Positions 27,667 to 39,873 of a stretch of 64,000 nt of DNA are shown here, one piece after another. Under the pieces are notes generated by a model. The model was not told the origin of the DNA, did not search any database, and worked only from the letters and a program-made list of their open reading frames with translations. Origin of the DNA: Novacetimonas cocois (GTDB lineage Bacteria; Pseudomonadota; Alphaproteobacteria; Acetobacterales; Acetobacteraceae). Where the stretch lies: contig NZ_QEXL01000004.1 in assembly GCF_003311635.1 (NCBI RefSeq), forward strand, positions 109,093 to 173,092. The letters run 5' to 3'. A program made the translations under genes and the position numbers. Position 1 is the stretch's first letter; each line of letters begins with the position of its first letter.

Positions 27667-28691
27667 GGACGAAATACGAATTTCAGCTGTCGGGTCTGTC
27701 CCAGCAGGTTCTTGGGAATCGGCAGCTTGGCGCAGGTCGGGCTCAGCACCGCGTCGCGCGCGCGCTCCGCCAGGGCGCGATAGGACGGATCACTGTCCAT
27801 GCGGGCCTGCGTCTGCGGCGCGAATTCCACCAGTCGCGCGGTGCCCGTGGCGTCGACCGTCACCACAAGGTGGGCGACAAACTGCGCATAGTTGCGGGCG
27901 GCCGTATCCTCGGAATAACAGCGACGCACGGCGTTGCCGATGCCCTTCTGCTCGGCAGCGCTCATCGACTGGGTAATATCTCCGTCAGGCGAACCGCCGC
28001 CATCAGGCGCGCCACCCTGCGCCGGATTGGCGCGCGCCTTGGGTGGATGGGTCTGTTTCTGGTCCGCGCGGAAGGAATCCAGCGTCGCCAGCAGCGAATG
28101 CGTGTCGGGCACCGGCTTCTTGACCGGATTGGGCTGCGTGATGTGCGAGAACTCCTGCACCTTCGGCGGCGCGTTCTCCTCCGGCTGTGGCGAAGGGGGC
28201 ACCGGCGCGCTCGCGGGGGAGGGCACGGACTGCGGCTGCGGCGGGGTCTTCAGCGCATCGGGCGACGGCTCTTCCGCCTTGGGCGGCGTGGGCGTGTCGG
28301 GGGTGGGCGCCGGGCTTTCCTGTGGCGGCGGCATCGGCGGCGGCGGCGGGGGGGGCGGGGCCGCCTCCTCGTTCGGGGCCTTTTCCGGCGGTGTCGGGGC
28401 GGGCGGCGCCGGGTTCGGCACCGGCGCGGGCGCGGGTGCCGGCTTCGGCGCGGGCTTGTCGCCCTTGTGCGGGGTGCCTTCGCCGGAATCGGAGGTGAAT
28501 TCCATCTCCACCGTGGGGGGCGGGGGCGGTTCGGGCGGGACGGGCACCGGCAGCCGCAGCACCACCGCCAGCAGCAGCGCGACATGCAGGCCGCCCGATA
28601 TCAGTATCGAACGACGCAGCAGAACACGTTCGGAACGACGCGGACGCGGCACGATCAGGGGACTCCCGAAATTGTCCAGTGTATTGCCCAA
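27663..28691 (-). CDS. tolA: TolA-like inner-membrane spanning protein with a proline-rich central region
   Basis: 342 residues, beginning with TTG at 28691 six bases after the tolR stop. One N-terminal transmembrane helix ([17 protein letters not shown]) has a TonB/TolA-like SxxxH pattern. It is followed by a long Pro-rich region (about residues 50-190) and a C-terminal TonB/TolA domain ([55 protein letters not shown]). TolA couples TolQR energy to TolB/Pal. E. coli TolA has an Ala/Lys/Glu helical spacer; here the spacer is proline-rich as in TonB. Context between tolR and tolB fixes the identity. Confidence 0.88.
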   Translation of the reverse strand: MGNTLDNFGSPLIVPRPRRSERVLLRRSILISGGLHVALLLAVVLRLPVPVPPEPPPPPTVEMEFTSDSGEGTPHKGDKPAPKPAPAPAPVPNPAPPAPTPPEKAPNEEAAPPPPPPPPMPPPQESPAPTPDTPTPPKAEEPSPDALKTPPQPQSVPSPASAPVPPSPQPEENAPPKVQEFSHITQPNPVKKPVPDTHSLLATLDSFRADQKQTHPPKARANPAQGGAPDGGGSPDGDITQSMSAAEQKGIGNAVRRCYSEDTAARNYAQFVAHLVVTVDATGTARLVEFAPQTQARMDSDPSYRALAERARDAVLSPTCAKLPIPKNLLGQTRQLKFVFRP

Positions 28692-28697
28692 GTCCGT

Positions 28698-29132
<435 letters not shown>

Positions 29133-29134
29133 GA

Positions 29135-29854
29135 TCAGCCCCTTTCTTCGGACTGGCGTGACAGGATGGCCGCGAATTCGGTCCCGAACGCATCCAGCCG
29201 GTCCTCGAACACGCCAAGGCTGTTGCCGATGACGTTATAGGCGATCACGGCGGGGATGGCGGTCACAAGGCCGATGGCCGTCGCGAACAGGGCTTCGGAA
29301 ATGCCCGGCGCCACGACGCTGAGGTTGGTGTTGTGCATCGCCGCGATCGACCCGAACGCATGCATGATGCCCCACACCGTGCCGAACAGGCCGATGAACG
29401 GCGCGACCGGCCCGATGGTCGCGACAAAGATCAGCCAGCGGTTCAGCCGGTCCATTTCACGCGTGATGGTGATGGACATGGCGCGGTTGACGCGATCCTG
29501 CACCCCGCCATGAACCAGGTCGATCCCGGCAATGCGCGACGAACGCCGCCATTCGCCCATCGCCGCGCCGAATACGGCGGCCATCGGGTGAATCGGCTTT
29601 GCCCCGTCGGATTCATACAGGTCCTCCAGGCTGCCGCCGGCCCAGAACCTTTCCTCGAAATCGGATGCCTGCCGGTTGACCCGGCGGATGGTCACGATCT
29701 TGTCGAAAATGATCGCCCATACGATGACGCTGCTGACAACCAGCCCGATCATCACCAGCTTGACGACGATCGCCGCCTGAAGAAACAGACTCCACAGCGA
29801 CAATCCGCCGGCCGCAGCCGCTCCCAGATTCGCCGCGTTAACCGCTTGGTCCAA
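29135..29854 (-). CDS. tolQ: Tol-Pal system protein TolQ (MotA/ExbB family)
   Basis: 239 residues if translated from TTG 29854, which has a perfect AGGAGG 5 bases upstream; a GTG at 29869 (five codons earlier) and a non-conserved extension to 29944 are alternatives. Three transmembrane helices (VVKLVMIGLVVSSVIVWAII; WLIFVATIGPVAPFIGLFGTV; ALFATAIGLVTAIPAVIAYNV) with FEERFWAGGSLEDLYE between the first two. First gene of tolQRAB-pal, 170 bases downstream of ybgC. Confidence 0.94.
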   Translation of the reverse strand: MDQAVNAANLGAAAAGGLSLWSLFLQAAIVVKLVMIGLVVSSVIVWAIIFDKIVTIRRVNRQASDFEERFWAGGSLEDLYESDGAKPIHPMAAVFGAAMGEWRRSSRIAGIDLVHGGVQDRVNRAMSITITREMDRLNRWLIFVATIGPVAPFIGLFGTVWGIMHAFGSIAAMHNTNLSVVAPGISEALFATAIGLVTAIPAVIAYNVIGNSLGVFEDRLDAFGTEFAAILSRQSEERG

Positions 29855-30025
29855 AAACGCCTCCTGCACACCTTCGTAGCATCCGCTCAAACACGAACAT
29901 TGCCTGTTTGACAAGCCAGCGCCAAGCCGCTTTCCACGCAGCAATGCGCTCTACGCAACCCCAGACGCGAAAAGATCGCCATCTGCGCGTTTCCGGGCTG
30001 GAAAAACGCGCATGGCGATCCCCCT

Positions 30026-30457
30026 TCAGGGAAGCAGCGTGGTCAGCAAATCATGCCATCGCGGCGGAAATCGGGCAGGACGCCCGTCCTGGACGCGAAT
30101 GCACGCCAGCCGCACGTCCAGCGACGCATGCACGCCGTCCGCGGACTCCACGCCCGCCGCATCCACGCGGGTGAATGTCTGGAGCAGTCGGCAGCTTGCC
30201 GGTCCCAGTTCCGTCAGCCGAGTCGTGATGCGCGCGATGTCGTCAAGGCGGAACGGACGCCGGTAATCGAGGGACGCGGTCCGCACGACGAACACCAGGC
30301 CATATTCTTCCAGCAGTTCGGACACCGCGCTGCCCTGCGCGCGGATCGCCTCGGTCCGGGCACGCTCGGCAAAGGCGAGATAGCGGGCGTGATAGACCAC
30401 GCCGCCGGCATCCGTATCCTCGTAATAGACGCGAAAGTCTATCTGGTGCTGCGTCAA
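30026..30457 (-). CDS. ybgC: Tol-Pal-associated acyl-CoA thioesterase YbgC
   Basis: 143-residue hotdog-fold thioesterase. The motif [26 protein letters not shown] carries the catalytic Asp of the 4-hydroxybenzoyl-CoA thioesterase family; [12 protein letters not shown] follows. Start is TTG overlapping the ruvB stop (TTGA), implying translational coupling. ybgC is a standard member of tol-pal clusters. Confidence 0.93.
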   Translation of the reverse strand: MTQHQIDFRVYYEDTDAGGVVYHARYLAFAERARTEAIRAQGSAVSELLEEYGLVFVVRTASLDYRRPFRLDDIARITTRLTELGPASCRLLQTFTRVDAAGVESADGVHASLDVRLACIRVQDGRPARFPPRWHDLLTTLLP

Positions 30458-31518
30458 GACGCCGTCCCCTCGCCCAGTTCCCCCAGAAGGTCGCCCTGCC
30501 CCGCCGTACGCGCCGGGGGCTGCAGCCCCAGATGCCGCCAGCCGCGTTCGCCCAGCATGCGCCCGCGACTGGTGCGCAGGACCAGCCCCTCCTGGATCAG
30601 GTAGGGTTCGATCACGTCCTCGATCGTGTCACGCGCCTCGGCCAGTGCCGCGGCCAGCGTCTCCACGCCCACCGGGCCGCCATGATGATATTCCGCGATC
30701 CGGCGCAGGTAACGGCGGTCCATGCCATCAAGGCCCATCGAATCCACCTCCAGCCGCGCCAGCGCCGCATCGGCCAGCGCCCGGTCCACCGGCCCGCGTC
30801 CCGACCGTGCCACGGCGGCGAAATCGCGCACCCGCCGCAAAAGCCGCCCGGCGATGCGCGGCGTGCCGCGTGAACGGCGGGCGATTTCCTCCGCCCCGTC
30901 ATGGGTCAGTTCGAAATTCAGCTTCTGCGCCCCGCGTGAGACGATCTGGCGCAGTTCCTCGGGCGTGTAGAACACCAGCCGCAGCGGGATCCCGAACCGG
31001 TCGCGCAGCGGCGTCGCCAGCAGGCCCGCGCGCGTCGTGGCCGCCACCAGCGTAAAGGGCGAAAGGTCGATGCGCACCGACCGCGCCGCCGGTCCCTCGC
31101 CGATGATCAGGTCGAGCTGGAAATCCTCCATCGCCGGATACAGCACCTCCTCGATGGAGGGCTGGAGGCGGTGGATCTCGTCAATGAACAGCACGTCGCG
31201 CGGCTGCAGGTTGGTCAGGATGGCGGCAAGGTCGCCCGCGCGCTGTATGACCGGCCCGGACGTGGCGCGGAAACCGACGCCAAGTTCGCGCGCCACGATC
31301 TGCGCCAGCGTCGTCTTGCCCAGTCCCGGAGGCCCATGCAGCAGGACGTGGTCCATCGCCTCCCCCCGCTGCCGGGCGGCGGCGATGAAGACGGCAAGGT
31401 TCTCGCGGCTGGCTTTCTGCCCGGTGAAATCATCCAGCGTCTGGGGCCGCAGGCTGGCCTCGGCCGCATCGTCCTCCCCCCGGGTGGCATCGATCTCGCG
31501 TTCGGGATGTTCGCTCAT
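30454..31518 (-). CDS. ruvB: Holliday junction branch-migration helicase RuvB
   Basis: 354-residue AAA+ motor. N-terminal [15 protein letters not shown], Walker [15 protein letters not shown], Walker [12 protein letters not shown], sensor [17 protein letters not shown], and the C-terminal winged helix ([20 protein letters not shown]). It overlaps ruvA by 4 bases and ybgC by 4 bases. With RuvA it drives branch migration for RuvC cleavage. Confidence 0.97.
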   Translation of the reverse strand: MSEHPEREIDATRGEDDAAEASLRPQTLDDFTGQKASRENLAVFIAAARQRGEAMDHVLLHGPPGLGKTTLAQIVARELGVGFRATSGPVIQRAGDLAAILTNLQPRDVLFIDEIHRLQPSIEEVLYPAMEDFQLDLIIGEGPAARSVRIDLSPFTLVAATTRAGLLATPLRDRFGIPLRLVFYTPEELRQIVSRGAQKLNFELTHDGAEEIARRSRGTPRIAGRLLRRVRDFAAVARSGRGPVDRALADAALARLEVDSMGLDGMDRRYLRRIAEYHHGGPVGVETLAAALAEARDTIEDVIEPYLIQEGLVLRTSRGRMLGERGWRHLGLQPPARTAGQGDLLGELGEGTAS

Positions 31519-32126
31519 CGGGCCAGTTCCTTCAGGCTTTCGCGGATGATGACATCAAGGTCACCCCCGCCCTCCAGCCGTTCCATCACGCGCGCGACCA
31601 CCGGCTGCGCCTCCGCCCGGCGAAAGCCCAGCCCCGACAGCGCCAGCAGCGCATCCGACAGGACCCCGCCGCCCGCGCCGGCCGGCGCCGCGACCGTAAC
31701 GCCTGCGGCACCCCCCGTGGGCATGCCATCGCATTTATCGCGCAGTTCGGTGACGATCCGCTGCGCAAGGCGCGCGCCCACGCCCGCCGCGCGCGTCAGC
31801 CCCGCCTTGTCCCCCGCCGCGATGGCCGCGATCAGGTCGGTGGCGGACAGCGTGGACAGGATCGCCAGCGCGACCTTCGCGCCCACGCCCTGCACCGTCG
31901 TCAGCAGGCGGAACCACGCCCGTTCGGCCGCGTCGATGAAACCGTACAGCAGGATCGCATCCTCCCGCACCACGGTTTCCACCAGCACGCGCGCCACTTC
32001 GGGTGGCTGCGGCAGGGCCGAAAGCGTGCGGGTGGAGGCATGGACCAGATAGCCGACGCCGCCGACATCGATGACGCAGCGGTCGGCCTCCACCTGTCCC
32101 GCCAGTCCTGTCAGCTGCGCGATCAT
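31515..32126 (-). CDS. ruvA: Holliday junction DNA-binding protein RuvA
   Basis: 203 residues. OB-fold domain I ([31 protein letters not shown]), two helix-hairpin-helix motifs ([35 protein letters not shown]), and domain III binding RuvB ([19 protein letters not shown]). Its start overlaps the ruvC stop, and its stop overlaps the ruvB start, making ruvCAB one unit. Confidence 0.96.
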   Translation of the reverse strand: MIAQLTGLAGQVEADRCVIDVGGVGYLVHASTRTLSALPQPPEVARVLVETVVREDAILLYGFIDAAERAWFRLLTTVQGVGAKVALAILSTLSATDLIAAIAAGDKAGLTRAAGVGARLAQRIVTELRDKCDGMPTGGAAGVTVAAPAGAGGGVLSDALLALSGLGFRRAEAQPVVARVMERLEGGGDLDVIIRESLKELAR

Positions 32127-32629
32127 GCCATCCTCGTGGCGCGGGCGACATGCGCGGCGCTAGCCCGGTGGTGGGCATGACAGATGGCGACCGCCAGCGC
32201 ATCCGCCGCGTCGGCACGCCTGGCAATCGCGGTGGGCAGCAGGCGTCGCACCATCATTTCCACCTGTTCCTTCGTCGCGGCCCCAGTGCCGACAACCGCG
32301 CGCTTGACCGCCTTCGCGCCGTATTCGGCCACCGCGATATCCAGCAGCACCGGCACCAGCAGCCCCACGCCACGGGCATATCCCAGTTTCAGCGTCGCGG
32401 CCCCGTTGCGGTTGACATAGGTTTCCTCGATCGCGGCCTCGTCCGGGGCAAAGCCACGGCCAAGCTCCAGCAGCGCATCATGCAGATGCCGCAGGCGCAG
32501 GGGAACCGACATCGCGGAGTCGGTGGCAATGACGCCATCGGCGACATGGGACAGGCGGTTGCCCCGCGCCTCGATCACGCCCCAGCCGGTAAACCGCAGG
32601 CCAGGATCGATTCCCAGTATCCGGACCAC
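32123..32629 (-). CDS. ruvC: Holliday junction resolvase RuvC
   Basis: 168 residues, GTG start. Catalytic acidic residues: Asp in RILGIDPGLRFTGWG, Glu in DEAAIEETYVNRNGAATLKLG, and Asp pair in ARRADAADALAVAICHAHH. Makes symmetric nicks in Holliday junctions bound by RuvAB. Eleven bases after yebC, the usual yebC-ruvCAB order. Confidence 0.96.
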   Translation of the reverse strand: MVRILGIDPGLRFTGWGVIEARGNRLSHVADGVIATDSAMSVPLRLRHLHDALLELGRGFAPDEAAIEETYVNRNGAATLKLGYARGVGLLVPVLLDIAVAEYGAKAVKRAVVGTGAATKEQVEMMVRRLLPTAIARRADAADALAVAICHAHHRASAAHVARATRMA

Positions 32630-32640
32630 GGCGGGCGCGA

Positions 32641-33390
32641 TCAGGCCGACAGCTTTTCAGCCACGTCGTCGGGAAGGTCGAAATTGGCGTACACCGACTG
32701 CACGTCGTCATTTTCCTCCAGCACGTCGATCAGCTTGAGCACGCTGCTCGCCTTTTCCTCGTCCAGGGTCACGACCGTATCGGGACGCCAGTCAAGCCGG
32801 GCCGACGCGGGTTCGCCGAAACGGGTTTCAAGCGCGTCGCGCACGGCGAAAAAGGATTCCACCGCGCAGGTGATTTCATGCCCTTCCGCCGTGGTTTCGA
32901 CATTGTCGGCCCCGGCCTCGATCCCGGCCTCGAGCATTTCATCCTCGGTCGCGACATCCAGCGGATAGGTGATGACGCCAAGGCGCTGGAACATGAAGGA
33001 GACGGAGTTCGTCTCCCCCAGCGAACCGCCATGCTTGGAAAAGGCCGCGCGCACGTCGGACGCCGTGCGGTTGCGGTTGTCGGTCAGGCCTTCCACGATC
33101 ACGGCAACGCCCGCCGGGCCGTATCCCTCATACCGGACCTCCACGTAATCGTCGCCGCCCCCCGCGCCGGAGGCCTTCTTGATCGCGCGTTCGACCGTGT
33201 CCTTGGGCATGTTCACTTCGCGCGCGGCGGAAATGGCCGCCCGCAGGCGCGGGTTCATCGCCGGGTCGGGCATGCCTTCGCGCGTGGCGACGGTGATTTC
33301 GCGGATGACCTTTGCAAACTGCTTCGCGCGCTTGGCGTCCTGCGCGCCCTTGCGATGCATGATGTTCTTGAATTGGGAATGACCCGCCAT
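32641..33390 (-). CDS. YebC/PmpR-family transcription/translation regulator
   Basis: 249 residues with all family blocks: [23 protein letters not shown] at the start, [68 protein letters not shown] and the C-terminal [19 protein letters not shown]. Recent work links YebC proteins to translation of difficult sequences as well as transcription. First gene of the yebC-ruvCAB group. Confidence 0.95.
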   Translation of the reverse strand: MAGHSQFKNIMHRKGAQDAKRAKQFAKVIREITVATREGMPDPAMNPRLRAAISAAREVNMPKDTVERAIKKASGAGGGDDYVEVRYEGYGPAGVAVIVEGLTDNRNRTASDVRAAFSKHGGSLGETNSVSFMFQRLGVITYPLDVATEDEMLEAGIEAGADNVETTAEGHEITCAVESFFAVRDALETRFGEPASARLDWRPDTVVTLDEEKASSVLKLIDVLEENDDVQSVYANFDLPDDVAEKLSA

Positions 33391-33454
33391 CGTTCGTCCC
33401 TGATCCTGTAAGTCTCTTGTTTATTATCCAGCCCGCGCGGGCGCGCCCTTTCCC

Positions 33455-36196
<2,742 letters not shown>

Positions 36197-36440
36197 ATGG
36201 ACCTTCCCGAGATGGCGATTCCCGCGTCGGAGGGGGCGATGACGCGGGGGGCATGCACACGGATAACATTCTTGCGCGGAACCATCAGATAGGACCCACG
36301 TCGCCATGGGTCAACAGATGCCGCCCCACCGCGTCGCGAAAGATCCCCGCGAAGGTTCCCGCGCCACCGCCCCTTGCGGGAGCGGACAGCCTTCGCCATG
36401 ATGCCCGGCCAACGCGTCCATAAATTAGGGTTATTCGCAC

Positions 36441-37361
36441 ATGCGGACTTTCGGTCCGGCAAAGGCCATCGCAACGATGGCCCTGCTTGCTTCCACAATC
36501 CTCGTCCCTCCAGCCCTCGCGGCGGGCACCGCGCCCGCTGCCGCCACCCCGGCGGCAGCCGCCCCGGCCGACACGAACCCGCGCCTTGCGTCGGTCAACG
36601 GGCAGGATATCCGCCTCAACGATATCCGCCAGGCCATCGCCACGATGCCGGACCAGCTGCGCAAGCTGCCGGAAAACGTCATCCTGCCGATTCTCCTGAA
36701 CCAGCTGGTTGACCAGAAGGCGATCCAGATCGTCGCGGAAAAGAGCGGCCTGTCCAAGCAGCCGGACGTGCAGCACCAGATGGAGGTCGCGGCGCAGAAC
36801 GCGTTGCAGAACGCCTATCTGTCCGCGCAGGTCATGCCGGGCCTGACCGATGACGCGATCAAGTCGTATTACGACAAGAATTACGCCAACAAGCCAGGGG
36901 CGGAGGAAATCCACGCCCGCCACATCCTTGTCCCGACCGAGGCACAGGCCAACGACATCATCAAGCAGCTGAAGGCCGGCGGCAACTTCGCCGACCTCGC
37001 GACGAAGCTGTCCAAGGATCCCGGCTCGGCCAAGCAGAATGGCGGCGACCTCGGCTGGTTCAAGAAGGGCGACATGCTGCCGAGCTTCTGGGACGCGGCA
37101 TCCGCCCTGCAGCCCAACAGCTTCAGCCAGACCCCGGTGCACACCCAGTACGGCTGGCACGTGATCCAGGTCCTGGGCAAGCGCACGGCCGCGACGCCGA
37201 CGCTTGATTCCGTGCGTGACCAGATCCGCCAGAAGCTGATCCAGGAAGGCGTGCAGAAGGCCGTCAGCTCCGCCGTGGCGCAGGTCAAGATCGTCCGTTA
37301 CGGACCCGACGGCAAGCCGCTGCCGGAAAACGCGCCCAACACGCCGCCCGCCGCGCACTGA
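36441..37361 (+). CDS. Exported parvulin-type peptidyl-prolyl isomerase (PrsA/PpiC-like)
   Basis: 306 residues. Signal peptide (MRTFGPAKAIATMALLASTILVPPALAAG), an Ala/Pro-rich linker, a SurA-N-like chaperone segment (LASVNGQDIRLNDIRQAI, LLNQLVDQKAIQIVAEKSGL) and a rotamase domain (EEIHARHILVPTEAQANDIIKQL, GGDLGWFKKGDMLPSFWDAA, QTPVHTQYGWHVIQV). Helps fold periplasmic or outer-membrane proteins. Divergent from secA and followed by argJ. Confidence 0.92.
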   Translation: MRTFGPAKAIATMALLASTILVPPALAAGTAPAAATPAAAAPADTNPRLASVNGQDIRLNDIRQAIATMPDQLRKLPENVILPILLNQLVDQKAIQIVAEKSGLSKQPDVQHQMEVAAQNALQNAYLSAQVMPGLTDDAIKSYYDKNYANKPGAEEIHARHILVPTEAQANDIIKQLKAGGNFADLATKLSKDPGSAKQNGGDLGWFKKGDMLPSFWDAASALQPNSFSQTPVHTQYGWHVIQVLGKRTAATPTLDSVRDQIRQKLIQEGVQKAVSSAVAQVKIVRYGPDGKPLPENAPNTPPAAH

Positions 37362-37370
37362 CGCGACGCA

Positions 37371-37407
37371 GGGCCGGCGCGACCGCCACATGACGGGCGC
37401 GCCGGCC
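37371..37407. terminator. GC hairpin after the parvulin gene
   Basis: GGCCGGCGCG and CGCGCCGGCC arms around a 16-base loop. It has no T tract, so it may be a weak or rho-assisted terminator or only an mRNA 3' stem. Confidence 0.4.
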
Positions 37408-37519
37408 GGTGGCCTTCCCCCGGCCGTCATGCGCGCCATGGCGGCCGGAGCGGGCATCCATCAACATGATATCCCCGCGTGGCATCGCACCCACGCCAGG
37501 CCAAAGGACCCGATGCGCC

Positions 37520-38755
37520 ATGGCTGACGCCCTTCCCACTTCCCCGCTCGCACGGCCGTTTCCCGATCTGACGCCGCTGGCTGGCGTGCGATTTGGCGCG
37601 ACGGCGGCCGGCATCCGCTATGCCGGGCGCACGGACCTTGTCATGGCGGAATTCGCGCCGGGCACGCAGGTCGCGGGCGTCTTTACCCGCAGCCGGTGCC
37701 CCGGCGCGCCGGTGGATTGGTGCCGCGCGGCGCTGGCCGGTGGGGTGGCGCGCGCGCTGGTGGTGAACGCGGGCAACGCCAACGTCTTTACCGGCCGCGC
37801 GGGATACGAGGCGACGCAGGCCAACGCCGCCGACGCCGCGCGCCTTGTGGAATGCGCGGCAAGCGAGGTCTTCCTCGCCTCGACCGGGGTGATTGGCGAG
37901 GTCCTTCCCTATCGCAAGATCAGCGACGCGCTGCCGGGACTGTATGGCCGCCTGTCGGAAAATGGCTGGGCCGACGCGGCGCGCGGCATCATGACCACCG
38001 ACACCTTCCCCAAGGGGGCGGTGCGCGAGGCCACGATCGGCGATGCGAAGGTGCGCATCCAGGGCATCGCCAAGGGCAGCGGCATGATCGCGCCCGACAT
38101 GGCGACCATGCTGGCCTTTGTCGTAACCGACGCCACCCTGCCCGCGCCGGTGCTGCAGGCGCTGCTGTCGCGCGGGACGGAAAAAAGCTTCAACTGCACC
38201 ACCGTCGATTCCGATACCTCGACCTCGGACATGGCGCTGCTGTTCGCGACGGGGCAGGTCGCCTGTCCCGCCATCACGTCCGCGGATGACCCGGCGCTGG
38301 CGGATTTCGCGGCGGCGCTGGATGCCGTGCTGCTGGAACTCGCGCTCCTGGTGGTGCGCGACGGCGAAGGCGCGACCAAGATGATGCATATCCGCGTAAC
38401 GGGCGCCACCTCCGACGAATCGGCAAAGCGCGTGGCGATGGCCATCGCCAATTCCCCGCTGGTCAAGACCGCGATCGCGGGCGAAGACGCGAACTGGGGC
38501 CGCGTGGTCATGGCCGTGGGCAAAAGCGGCGAGCCCGCCAACCGCGACACCCTGTCGGTCGGGATCGGCGGGACCTGGATCGCGCGCAACGGCACGGTCA
38601 TCCCCGATTACGACGAAGCGCCGGTCGTCGCGCACATGAAGGGGCAGGAAATCGAAATCGAGGTCGATCTCGGCCTGGCCAACGGCATCGGGCAGGCATG
38701 GACGTGCGACCTGACGCACGGCTATATCGACATCAACGGCTCCTACCGCAGCTAG
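37520..38755 (+). CDS. argJ: Bifunctional ornithine acetyltransferase / N-acetylglutamate synthase
   Basis: 411 residues from ATG 37520. It moves the acetyl group from N-acetylornithine to glutamate in arginine synthesis. Family blocks: GVFTRSRCPGAPVDWCR, VVNAGNANVFTG, STGVIGEVLPYRKI, the autocleavage site MIAPDMATMLAFVVTD (cut between Ala and Thr), NCTTVDSDTSTSDMALLFATG, EGATKMMHI, GEDANWGRVVMAVGKSG and C-terminal YIDINGSYRS. The protein is cleaved into two chains. Confidence 0.96.
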   Translation: MADALPTSPLARPFPDLTPLAGVRFGATAAGIRYAGRTDLVMAEFAPGTQVAGVFTRSRCPGAPVDWCRAALAGGVARALVVNAGNANVFTGRAGYEATQANAADAARLVECAASEVFLASTGVIGEVLPYRKISDALPGLYGRLSENGWADAARGIMTTDTFPKGAVREATIGDAKVRIQGIAKGSGMIAPDMATMLAFVVTDATLPAPVLQALLSRGTEKSFNCTTVDSDTSTSDMALLFATGQVACPAITSADDPALADFAAALDAVLLELALLVVRDGEGATKMMHIRVTGATSDESAKRVAMAIANSPLVKTAIAGEDANWGRVVMAVGKSGEPANRDTLSVGIGGTWIARNGTVIPDYDEAPVVAHMKGQEIEIEVDLGLANGIGQAWTCDLTHGYIDINGSYRS

Positions 38756-38933
38756 TCCCCGTTCACGCGATCATGGCGGGAAATGACACGACGCCCGCGC
38801 GGAGCTGCCCGCGCGCGGGTGGAAGACATGACCCGTTTTTTTCCGTTTCCGTTCCACCCGCTCCGGTGGCATGCCTGTCATAGCCGCCTTTGGCGGGCCA
38901 TCCACGGTCCATTGAGCAGGAACGAGGCACGCG

Positions 38934-39527
38934 ATGTCCGATCAGTTTTCCCAAGCCAGCCAGCCCAACCCCTATCCCGAAGTCTGGGTCTATGGCGGAT
39001 TCTGGATCCGGGTCGTGGCGCACCTGGTGGATTCCCTGATCGTGTGGGTCGGGCTTGGGCTTCTGGGCGCGATCATCGGCCCCAGCGTGTCGATCACGAT
39101 ATTCGATCCCCAGCCCGCCGGCGGCGGCGGGGATTACAGCGTGTCCTACATCCAGCCCGTCGATTACATGATCATGTCGAGTACCCCGCACGTCCACTGG
39201 CACGGCCACGGGCTGCTGGAAATGGCATGGCTGCTGCTGCCGGCCCTGTACTACATCATTTTCGAAAGTTCCCGCCTGCAGGCCACGCCGGGCAAGCTGC
39301 TATGCCGGATGCGGGTAACGGACCTGAACGGAAACCGGATCGACTTTCTGCGGGCGACAGGTCGTTATCTGGGGAAATACCTGTCTTTCCTGATACTGGG
39401 AATCGGTTTCCTGATGGTCGCGTGGACCCGTCGCAAGCAGGGACTGCATGATATCCTGGCAGGCACCTATGTCATCCGCCGCCAGCTTGAGGCCCCGCCC
39501 CCGCCCGTCCCGCCCGCGTGGCAGTAA
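38934..39527 (+). CDS. RDD-family membrane protein
   Basis: 197 residues with three hydrophobic segments. The first RDD-type helix begins GFWIRVVAHLVDSLIVWVG; TPGKLLCRMRVTDLNGNRIDFLRATGRYLGKYLSFLILGIGFLMVAWTRRKQGLHDILAGTYVI is the classic RDD second half. RDD proteins are implicated in ion or small-solute transport in some cases, mostly unknown. The arginine of the first helix is kept (FWIRVVAHLVD). Confidence 0.88.
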   Translation: MSDQFSQASQPNPYPEVWVYGGFWIRVVAHLVDSLIVWVGLGLLGAIIGPSVSITIFDPQPAGGGGDYSVSYIQPVDYMIMSSTPHVHWHGHGLLEMAWLLLPALYYIIFESSRLQATPGKLLCRMRVTDLNGNRIDFLRATGRYLGKYLSFLILGIGFLMVAWTRRKQGLHDILAGTYVIRRQLEAPPPPVPPAWQ

Positions 39528-39873
39528 CGCGCGCCCCATGCAGGCAACGGCTTCCCCTGCCCCGAACAGAGGCCGCGCCGTCATGCCCCGACACCGCCAC
39601 CCGACACCGCCATGTGACGTCATTGTCCGCAGTCGCCCCGCGCCTGCGGAATGATGACAAATCATGAAAACGCCACGGTGAAGGCAACTGTGATGGCCGA
39701 TTTTCGTTATAGTTGTTTATACATTGAAATAGCGTAAGTTTTTTGCCCGGTCATTCCGGGTTGCGTTCCCGTGCCCCTTTTATCCACGCCCCTGCCCATG
39801 CATCAGTCATGGCAGGCGGACGGGACGGGCGCGGGAACGACATGACGACGTGATGCAGGAGGTGACCAAAGGC
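39528..39873. promoter_or_regulatory. Intergenic region upstream of the mscS-like gene
   Basis: About 345 bases. GC-rich up to 39660, then an AT-rich island (39700-39745, with TATAGTTG and TTTATACATTG) that is the probable promoter of the downstream mechanosensitive-channel operon. No gene or structured RNA recognised. It ends in AGGAGGTGA (39857-39865), a near-complete anti-16S match. Confidence 0.45.
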
